From Verrucomicrobia bacterium 12-59-8 (GTDB taxonomy: Bacteria; Verrucomicrobiota; Verrucomicrobiae; Verrucomicrobiales; Verrucomicrobiaceae): a DNA stretch of 5,082 bases. The stretch is taken from assembly GCA_002279765.1 (NCBI GenBank), contig NCCR01000345.1:1099-6180 (forward strand). Direction: 5' to 3'. Below are positions 1 to 5,082 of this stretch, piece by piece. Each line of letters begins with the position of its first letter. Position 1 is the stretch's first letter. The notes under the pieces were generated by a model. It did no database searches. It saw only the letters and a list, made by a program, of their open reading frames with translations, and had not been told where the DNA came from. A program made the position numbers and the translations under genes.

Positions 1-1466
1 GATTGAGTCGCCAAGCTGGGTGAGGGCGGCATCGACGGCGGGGAGGAGTTCCTCGGCTTTGAGTTTGGCCTCGGTCCAGATGCGTTCGTTCATGTCCTCA
101 AAGGCGAAATCGACGCTCTCGGAGATCATTTGCTCGACGCGCTCATCTTCGACATCGACGGCGGTACCGGTGATTTGGAGGGTGGTGTCTTGATGGGTGG
201 CGGTGTCGCGGGCGAGGACGTGCAGGATGCCGTCGGCATCGATGCTGAACTGCACGCCTACGCGGGCGCTGCCTTTGGGACCGGCGGGGAAGGGGACTTC
301 GATGCGGCCGAGCTCCCAGTTGTCCTTGGCGAGTTCGCGTTCGCCCTGGAGGATGCGGATGAGCATGTTGTCCTGATTGGCGACGGCATTGGTGAACATC
401 TCGCCTGCTTTGGCAGGAATGGTCGTGTTGCGCGGGATGATGATGTTCATCAAGCCGCCGAAGGTTTCGATGCCGAGGGAGAGCGGGGTGACATCAAGGA
501 GCAGGACTTGGCGCAGGCTGCCGCCGAGGATGCCTGCCTGAATGGTGGCACCGAGGGCGATGGCTTCGTCGGGGTTTTGCGAGGTGTTGGGTTCGCGGGC
601 GAAGATTTCGCGGACGTAGTCGCGCACCAGCGGCATGCGGGTGCTGCCGCCGACGAGGATGACTTCATCGAGCTGATCGGCTTTGACGCCGGCATCGCTC
701 AAGGCACGCAGGCAGTGGATGCGGGTGCGCTCGATCCATGGGCGGGCGATTTTTTCGAGATCAGCGCGGGTGATGTCGAGGCCGTTGAAGGAGGCTGAGT
801 CATCCGTGGAGAGGCGCTTTTTGACGGCCTCGGCTGCTTCGAGGACGCGGATGTCGTGGGAGGGCAGGGCGAGTTTTTGTGCGATGAATTCGGCGAGCAG
901 GCGGTCGATGTCATCGCCACCGAGCTGGGTGTCGCCAGCGGTGGAGAGCACCTGGAAGGTGCCGTCGCGCATCTCGAGAACGGAGATGTCAAAGGTGCCG
1001 CCGCCGAGGTCATAGACGGCGATCTTTTGATGTTCGGTGAGTTTGTCGAGACCGTAGGCAAGAGCGGCGGCGGTGGGCTCGCTGAGGATGCGGAGGACTT
1101 CGAGACCGGCGAGTTCGCCGGCGCGTTTGGTTGCGTTGCGCTGGGCGTCGTTGAAGTAGCTGCGGAGACTTCGACCGGGGAGGTTTTCAATTCGCTGAGT
1201 GAGTAGGGCGGGGTCCATCCGGCTTCGCCGGGGCGGCGGCCGATGAGGCGCTTGACCGAAGTGATGGTGCGGGTGGGGTACAGGGCGCGCTGGCGCGAGG
1301 CGACGGCTCCGACAGTGATGCAGCCGTCTGCGGCGATGCACACGGCGCTGGGGGTGCTGCGGCTGCCGTGTTCATCGGCGAGGAGGATGGGGAAGCCGCT
1401 GTCCACGACGCCGACGAGGGAGTTGGTGGTGCCGAGATCGATGCCGAGGATGGGAGAGGTGCTCAA
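1..1466 (-). pseudogene. Hsp70-family chaperone (DnaK/HscA-like), frame-disrupted and partial at the left edge
   Basis: ATP-dependent Hsp70 chaperone, normally cytoplasmic, working with a J-protein partner. The N-terminal part is read from a TTG at 1466 and shows phosphate loop 1 (GIDLGTTNSLVG, residues 8-19) and the KRLIGRR segment with the catalytic lysine (about residue 72), then SPVEVSA (96-102). From about 1161 leftwards the conserved sequence is in another frame: SYFNDAQR, EPTAAALAYGLDK, YDLGGGTFD (1014-988), LVGGSTRMPLV (about 657-625), linker and substrate-binding start DVTPLSLGIETFGG (495-454), IPRNTTIP, QGERELAKDN, and the start of the helical lid at the window edge. That second frame has no stop from 1218 to position 1. 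If the first frame is followed, it leaves the family and stops at 699. About 26 residues normally lying between the two blocks are absent, so a simple one-base error would not restore the gene. The C-terminus lies outside the window. An ATG at 1218 could start a separate truncated product lacking the first part of the ATPase domain. An in-frame stop at 1475-1473 excludes an upstream start, and no Shine-Dalgarno sequence is visible. The family is certain; pseudogene status is likely, with assembly error the alternative. Confidence 0.85.
1156..1166 (-). other. Breakpoint of the frame disruption in the Hsp70 gene
   Basis: On the minus strand the first frame reads Val-Ser-Ala with the alanine codon at 1163-1161. 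The second frame reads Ser-Tyr-Phe-Asn-Asp with the serine codon at 1161-1159. In E. coli DnaK the equivalent blocks (ISA and AYFNDAQ) are separated by about 26 residues of the first ATPase lobe. The simplest reading is a deletion of roughly 79 nucleotides, that is 26 codons plus one base, with its ends at this point. The position is inferred from where Hsp70 similarity stops in one frame and begins in the other, so it is good to a few bases only. Confidence 0.6.
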
Positions 1467-1529
1467 GATGGGTCAGCAAGGTGGGATTGAGAGTCGAGGC
1501 TGGCAACGCGGCGTGCAAGGACTCCAGCA

Positions 1530-1564
1530 GGCGTGGGAAGTAGATCGGAAACTCCGCCCACGCC
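1530..1564. repeat. Inverted repeat in the gap between the pyrophosphatase and Hsp70 genes
   Basis: Plus-strand GGCGTGGG at 1530-1537 is perfectly matched by CCCACGCC at 1557-1564, an 8-bp stem with a 19-base loop. The loop holds a second small inverted repeat (CGGA/TCCG around a 3-base centre) next to the right arm, so the folded form would be a stem with an internal mini-hairpin. It starts ten bases past the pyrophosphatase stop codon, in the transcript direction. There is no run of T after either arm, so a standard intrinsic terminator is not supported. It could stabilise the 3' end of the upstream message, attenuate transcription, or be chance in GC-rich DNA. Confidence 0.4.
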
Positions 1565-1573
1565 AGTCTCACC

Positions 1574-3328
1574 TCACGGTGCCGGCAGCTTGGTGACGAC
1601 GTGGCTCATGTAGGGGAAGAGCTGTTTTTTGCGGCTGACGACGCCGGCCATGTCATAGACGTGCTCGTTGGCCTGCGGGTAGTCGATGGAGTCAATGACA
1701 CGCTGGTCTCCGGCCACGAGCAGCACGCTGTGATGGCGGGTGATGTCGGTGACCATGAGGCAGGCGAAGTGGAGATTGTGCTTGGCGAGGAGGGATTGCA
1801 GAGCGCCCTGCAGCTCGGCTTCGCGTTTCCAGAACTCGTCGAGACCGAGTTCTTCGATCTGGGAGATGCTGATGTGCCAGCCGTTTTCTTCGAAGACCTT
1901 GCGGTCGCTTTCGAGGGCACGGTCGGGCGTCTGCTCGCGCAGCATGGAGCCGGCGGCGAAGAAATCTTTGACGAACTGGGCGCTGTCGATGCCGCCGATG
2001 GCGCTGAGCCATTCGAGGATTTCCTTGTCCGTGCTGGTCGTGGTCGGGCTGGTGAGGTGCAGGGTGTCGGAGATGATGCCGGCGCAGAGGCAGATGGCCG
2101 TGGCCTTGTCTGGCGCGGCATTGCGCATGCGATACATGATGCCGACGATGGTCGAAGTGCTGCCGACGGGTTCGTTGATGAAACGAATGGGCTCCTTGGT
2201 ACGCAGATTGCCGCTGAGGCGGTGATGGTCGATGACCTCGATGATCTCGGCTTCATCGGCCCCGGCCACGGCCTGGGCGAATTCGTTGTGATCGACCAGC
2301 ACGAGCTTCATTCGCGGCAGGTCAATGAGGTCCGACTTGGAAAAGACTCCGAGGAGCTTCTGCGTTTCTTCGTCAACGACGGGAAACAGCGGCTGACTGG
2401 AATGCTGCGCCGCCGGGACGATCTCGCGGATAGGCGTGCGTGAACCGAAGGACATAAACCCGTCTGACAGGGCCTCGCCGATGGGCCGTGAGAAACGCAG
2501 CAACTGCGAGGTGCTGGCGGTGTCGTAGGGGGAGTAGATGATGGCGACGCCCTGCTGAGACGCCCGCGTCAGGATGCTCGGTGCCGCTTTGAATTTACCG
2601 GTGATGATGAGGCAGCGTGCGTTCATCTCGATTGCCAGTTCGTGAATCTCCGGGCGGTCGCCGGTGACCATCACGAGGCGGTTCACCGGGAACTGCAGGG
2701 CACGTTTGCGCGTGGTCTCCAAACTGGATGCAGCGACGACGAGCACGAAGTCCTGGATCGTTTCCAGATCAGGAGCCGAGCCGCCGAGGATGCCATCGAT
2801 GGCATTGACGATGTTCAGCAGGCTGCTGCGGACTTCACGATTGGCCTTGTCGGTTTTTTCGTTGGTCTGCGCGGGCAAAAAGAGCTGCCCGAGTTCCTGA
2901 ATGGCCGGCATGCCGAGCAGGCAGCCTTCGTCATCGACAATGGGGATGCTGCGGAAATTGTGGTCCACCATCATCCGATACACGGAGAGGAAAGTCTGGT
3001 GCGGGCTGGCGGTGAACACATCCCGGCGGCAGATGGTCGAGGCGGTGGGTCGTACATCAAGCAGCAGCTTGGGGCCGGGAACGCCAGCGGTTTGCAGCAC
3101 CCAGTTGGTGCGCACGCTGAGTTCGCCGCAGCAGGCGGCTTCGGCTTTCATGCCGCGAACATCGCGTAAAAATGCTGCATAGCCGATGGCCGAGCAGATC
3201 GCGTCCGTGTCGGGATTGCGATGCCCGATCACATGGATGGTGTCTGGCGAGGCAGACGGACGCAAGGACGACGCGATACGCGTGATCAGCGACGAACTGT
3301 CCGTCGCGGCTGTTTCAGGGGCGGCCAT
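1574..3328 (-). CDS. ppaC: Manganese-dependent inorganic pyrophosphatase, DHH family, with CBS and DRTGG-like regulatory insert
   Basis: Family II cytoplasmic pyrophosphatase, hydrolysing pyrophosphate to two phosphates with a metal cluster (usually Mn or Co). The 584-residue protein is about twice the length of the plain enzyme (around 310) because a regulatory module is inserted in the DHH domain. Visible in order: metal-binding GHRNPDTD (residues 35-42); CBS domain about 92-150 (FRSIPIVDDEGCLLG); a DRTGG-like domain about 175-285 (LVMVTGDRPEIHELAIE); second CBS about 286-336 (PLFPVVDEETQKLLGVFSKSDL); then the DHH core resumes with VDHNE (345-349), IDHH (366-369), GSTSTIV (389-395) and SDTLHLTSPTTTSTD (420-434). 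The DHHA2 domain follows, with the substrate-binding SRKKQ at 565-569. All expected catalytic residues are present. In characterised CBS-PPases, AMP/ADP inhibit and ATP or diadenosine polyphosphates activate, so adenylate control is expected here. ATG at 3328 is the first start after an in-frame stop, which is leuD's own stop codon 21 bp upstream; no Shine-Dalgarno is visible. Probably cotranscribed with leuD. Confidence 0.95.
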   Translation of the reverse strand: MAAPETAATDSSSLITRIASSLRPSASPDTIHVIGHRNPDTDAICSAIGYAAFLRDVRGMKAEAACCGELSVRTNWVLQTAGVPGPKLLLDVRPTASTICRRDVFTASPHQTFLSVYRMMVDHNFRSIPIVDDEGCLLGMPAIQELGQLFLPAQTNEKTDKANREVRSSLLNIVNAIDGILGGSAPDLETIQDFVLVVAASSLETTRKRALQFPVNRLVMVTGDRPEIHELAIEMNARCLIITGKFKAAPSILTRASQQGVAIIYSPYDTASTSQLLRFSRPIGEALSDGFMSFGSRTPIREIVPAAQHSSQPLFPVVDEETQKLLGVFSKSDLIDLPRMKLVLVDHNEFAQAVAGADEAEIIEVIDHHRLSGNLRTKEPIRFINEPVGSTSTIVGIMYRMRNAAPDKATAICLCAGIISDTLHLTSPTTTSTDKEILEWLSAIGGIDSAQFVKDFFAAGSMLREQTPDRALESDRKVFEENGWHISISQIEELGLDEFWKREAELQGALQSLLAKHNLHFACLMVTDITRHHSVLLVAGDQRVIDSIDYPQANEHVYDMAGVVSRKKQLFPYMSHVVTKLPAP

Positions 3329-3349
3329 GCGTGATGGAGTGGAGGAAAC

Positions 3350-3946
3350 TCAGGCGAAGCCCAGCGCGGTGATGCGGGCATGCACGGCATCCTTGTTCTC
3401 AAGGAGTTCGGCAATGGGGTCCCACTTGCCGCTGGTGAGCGCTTCGTGAGCCGTGCCGGGCAGGGTGACGGAGAATTCCTGGTCTTCAAAGAGCACTTTG
3501 CCAGCGGCGACGTCGATGGTGATTTCGAGCTTGGGGTTGCGCTCGATTTCATTGGCCAGGACGCGGATATCTGAGGCGCTGGCGCAGACGCAGGGGATGC
3601 CGAGCGTGGTGCAGTTGCCGAAAAAGATTTCGGCGAAGCTCTCGGCGATGACGGCACGGATGCCGAAGCGGTAGAGCGCCTGAGGGGCGTGTTCGCGGGA
3701 GCTGCCGCAGCCGAAGTTGGTGCCTGAGAGAAGAATGTTGGCGCCTTTGAAGCGCGGATCGTCGAGCGGATGGCCGGTGGGCTTGTCGTCCTTGTCGAAA
3801 CGCACGTCATAGAAGGCGAATTCGCCGAGGCCGTCAAAGGTCACGCATTTCATGAAGCGTGCCGGGATGATGCGGTCGGTGTCGATGTCGGAGCCGGGAA
3901 CGTAAACGCCGGAGCCGGCGACTTGGGTGATTTTTGCGAGAGCCAT
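3350..3946 (-). CDS. leuD: 3-isopropylmalate dehydratase small subunit
   Basis: Small (swivel-domain) subunit of isopropylmalate isomerase, which with the iron-sulfur large subunit LeuC converts 2-isopropylmalate to 3-isopropylmalate in cytoplasmic leucine biosynthesis. The 198 residues match the family length of about 200. Conserved motifs are DIDTDRIIPARF (20-31), CVTFDGLGE (34-42), the substrate-binding loop NFGCGSSREHAPQAL (77-91), and AESFAEIFFGNCTTLGIPCV (101-120). The wording of these blocks is closest, from memory, to cyanobacterial-type LeuD rather than the enterobacterial form. No leuC lies in the window, so the partner is encoded elsewhere. The frame stays open upstream to an ATG at 4129, but that extension overlaps the 3' end of the preceding gene and shows no family similarity; ATG at 3946 gives the normal N-terminus (MALAKITQVAG). 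No Shine-Dalgarno is seen before it. It sits 47 bp after the ligase-family gene and 21 bp before the pyrophosphatase gene, consistent with a shared transcript. A homoaconitase small subunit is a remote alternative. Confidence 0.94.
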   Translation of the reverse strand: MALAKITQVAGSGVYVPGSDIDTDRIIPARFMKCVTFDGLGEFAFYDVRFDKDDKPTGHPLDDPRFKGANILLSGTNFGCGSSREHAPQALYRFGIRAVIAESFAEIFFGNCTTLGIPCVCASASDIRVLANEIERNPKLEITIDVAAGKVLFEDQEFSVTLPGTAHEALTSGKWDPIAELLENKDAVHARITALGFA

Positions 3947-3993
3947 GAGGGCGGAGACAGTAGCGGAATTCGGCGCGAGGGCAAATGCACATC

Positions 3994-5082
3994 TCAGCGT
4001 CCTTGCGGCTGGGACTGGGCGGCCCGAGCCTGCTCGGCTTCCAGGGCGGTGTGGCGCAGGAGCTCGCGGTAGTTTTCGAGCCAGTTGGTAGTGCCTTCGG
4101 GATTCATCGCCAGCGCCTGGCTGGCCCAAATGTAGGCAAATTCCGCATCTTTGTACTGTCTCAGACGATGATAATGCATGCCCAGGGCCATGCGGGGTTC
4201 TTCATACAGCGGGGCGAGGCTCAGCGCCCGCTGGATGGCCTGATAAGCGGCGTCGTTTTTGCCGGCAGCATCCAGGACATCTGCAAGGGCGAGCTGATAG
4301 AGATAATTGTGCGGATTCAGCGACGTGGCACGGGTGAGTTCTTTCAGCGAAGCATCCACGGTGCGGAGGTAGGCGTCCTTGGTCATGGTGGGTTGGATGG
4401 AATCCATCAGGGCCAGGCCGTGCTGGTAGGCCAGCACGGCATTGCGGGGGTCCATTTCCACGGCGCGGGCGAAATGGACGAGGGCTTTCGCGGTCTCGCC
4501 CTCTTTGTTTTGGACGCGTGCGTAGGCCGCGTAACCATCGGCCGTGCCAAATAAAGCGGCGGCGGTCACCAGCGCGGCGGAGGCTGCGAGCATGGCGAGT
4601 TTCATGAGGAAGCGCAGGCCCCAGATGCGGCGTGGTTTCAAAACTTCGCTCTCGATGCCGGGATTGGCGAGCAGCCCGAGGAGGATGGCACCGACGATCG
4701 CCGTGATGGGGACGTGGCCATGAAACTCGAACACGGCATGTGCCAACGTGGCCAGCAGCGCGGCGATGCTGCCGAGCGTGAGAGCAAGCGAATTGCTGCC
4801 GAGCATGCCGGTGGAGAGAAATTTTTCCGTAGCGTACCAGCGCAGAAAACGCAGGCCATTGAGCAGGTGCGCCAGCACGACGAGAGCCACCAGCGCCAGT
4901 CCGGCCCAGCCATAATCCGCCAGAGTCTGCAGGTATTCGTTGTGGGCGAAGAGGGCATCTCCGGCCTGCCTGGAAGACGCGGGATCGCGGTGGGTGATGC
5001 TGCCTTCGTAAAACATGCGTGATCCGACGCCGATCCACGGCGACTCCGCGTGCTGGGCCAGGGCCGCGTGCCAGATCTGAAA
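3994..5082 (-). CDS. O-antigen ligase/polymerase-family membrane protein with C-terminal TPR region, 5' partial
   Basis: The reading frame is open to the right edge; 362 residues are in the window and the N-terminus is missing. Numbering from the first in-window residue: SPWIGVGSRMFYEG at about 13-26 is the typical Wzy_C (O-antigen ligase) loop, followed by HNEYLQTLADYGWAGL (47-62). That block fits the H[NSQ]x9Gxx[GTY] pattern reported for O-antigen ligases, with His47 as the candidate catalytic histidine. Hydrophobic segments lie at about 58-79, 97-121, 124-140 and 155-180. From about 182 to 342 the protein is soluble and helical, with TPR-like units (ALVHFARAVEMDPRN, ELTRATSLNPHNYLY, AIQRALSLAPLYEEP, ASQALAMNPEG). 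The likely role is transfer or polymerisation of lipid-linked glycan at the periplasmic face of the inner membrane, with the TPR tail as a partner-binding module. Wzy-type polymerases and protein O-glycosylation ligases share this fold, so the exact substrate cannot be told. The ATG at 5016 is internal, because the conserved motif begins upstream of it. Confidence 0.85.
   Translation of the reverse strand, partial: FQIWHAALAQHAESPWIGVGSRMFYEGSITHRDPASSRQAGDALFAHNEYLQTLADYGWAGLALVALVVLAHLLNGLRFLRWYATEKFLSTGMLGSNSLALTLGSIAALLATLAHAVFEFHGHVPITAIVGAILLGLLANPGIESEVLKPRRIWGLRFLMKLAMLAASAALVTAAALFGTADGYAAYARVQNKEGETAKALVHFARAVEMDPRNAVLAYQHGLALMDSIQPTMTKDAYLRTVDASLKELTRATSLNPHNYLYQLALADVLDAAGKNDAAYQAIQRALSLAPLYEEPRMALGMHYHRLRQYKDAEFAYIWASQALAMNPEGTTNWLENYRELLRHTALEAEQARAAQSQPQGR

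Noticed and set aside
130..798. Plus-strand open frame of 222 codons opposite the Hsp70 gene
   Set aside because: Antisense shadow of the conserved Hsp70 frame, produced by high third-position GC; acidic, glycine-rich peptide with no recognisable family.
699..1160. Continuation of the Hsp70 first frame as a real 255-residue protein
   Set aside because: After about residue 102 the translation becomes Ser/Pro/Thr-rich out-of-frame sequence, while true Hsp70 motifs occupy another frame.
1530..1564. Intrinsic terminator for the pyrophosphatase transcript
   Set aside because: The stem is present, but no T-run follows on the minus strand, so it is listed only as an inverted repeat.
1601..2443. 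Plus-strand open frame of 280 codons opposite the pyrophosphatase
   Set aside because: The minus strand encodes all the DHH/DHHA2 motifs here; the antisense peptide is low-complexity and has no domain I recognise.
2642..3169. Plus-strand open frame of 175 codons
   Set aside because: Shadow of the CBS/DRTGG part of the pyrophosphatase, same antisense codon pattern.
3947..3993. Promoter or regulatory leader before leuD
   Set aside because: The 47-bp gap shows no -35/-10 pair, leader peptide or stable hairpin that I could support.
3947..4129. N-terminal extension of leuD from the ATG at 4129
   Set aside because: It would overlap the preceding gene by over 130 bp, and its arginine/proline-rich residues lack LeuD similarity; the start at 3946 gives the family length.
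3985..4554. Plus-strand open frame of 189 codons
   Set aside because: Antisense to the TPR region of the ligase-family gene, which is the frame with recognisable repeats.
5014..5016. ATG at 5016 as the true start of the ligase-family gene
   Set aside because: The conserved SPWIGVG motif lies upstream in the same open frame and reaches the window edge, so the gene begins outside.

Overview
The window carries four genes, all on the minus strand, so transcription runs from the right edge to the left edge. The DNA is GC-rich, with strong G/C preference at third codon positions and long antisense open frames as a by-product. Gene content and protein style are bacterial. A Verrucomicrobiota or other PVC-group origin is my best guess from overall style (GC-rich, HscA/DnaK-like extra Hsp70, cyanobacterial-type LeuD, ligase with a TPR tail). 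Nothing in the window proves the phylum.

Layout in the direction of transcription: (1) 5082-3994, the 3' part of a membrane O-antigen ligase/polymerase-family protein with a C-terminal tetratricopeptide region, its 5' end outside the window; (2) 3946-3350, leuD, the small subunit of 3-isopropylmalate dehydratase; (3) 3328-1574, a complete DHH-family manganese-dependent inorganic pyrophosphatase with an inserted CBS/DRTGG-like/CBS regulatory module; (4) 1466 to beyond position 1, an Hsp70 (DnaK/HscA-like) chaperone gene whose frame is broken at about 1161 and which runs off the left edge.

The gaps are 47 bp (ligase to leuD), 21 bp (leuD to pyrophosphatase) and 107 bp (pyrophosphatase to Hsp70). 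The first three genes are packed like one transcription unit. The last gap contains an 8-bp perfect inverted repeat without a T-run. No tRNA, rRNA, CRISPR array, insertion sequence or convincing promoter was seen.

Functionally this is a mixed cluster: surface polysaccharide transfer, leucine biosynthesis, pyrophosphate removal (which pulls biosynthetic reactions forward) and protein folding. I see no evidence that they form one dedicated system. The most notable observation is the Hsp70 gene: both flanks of the lesion are well-conserved Hsp70 sequence in two different frames, and about 26 residues of the ATPase domain are missing at the junction. No previously undescribed multi-gene system is evident.
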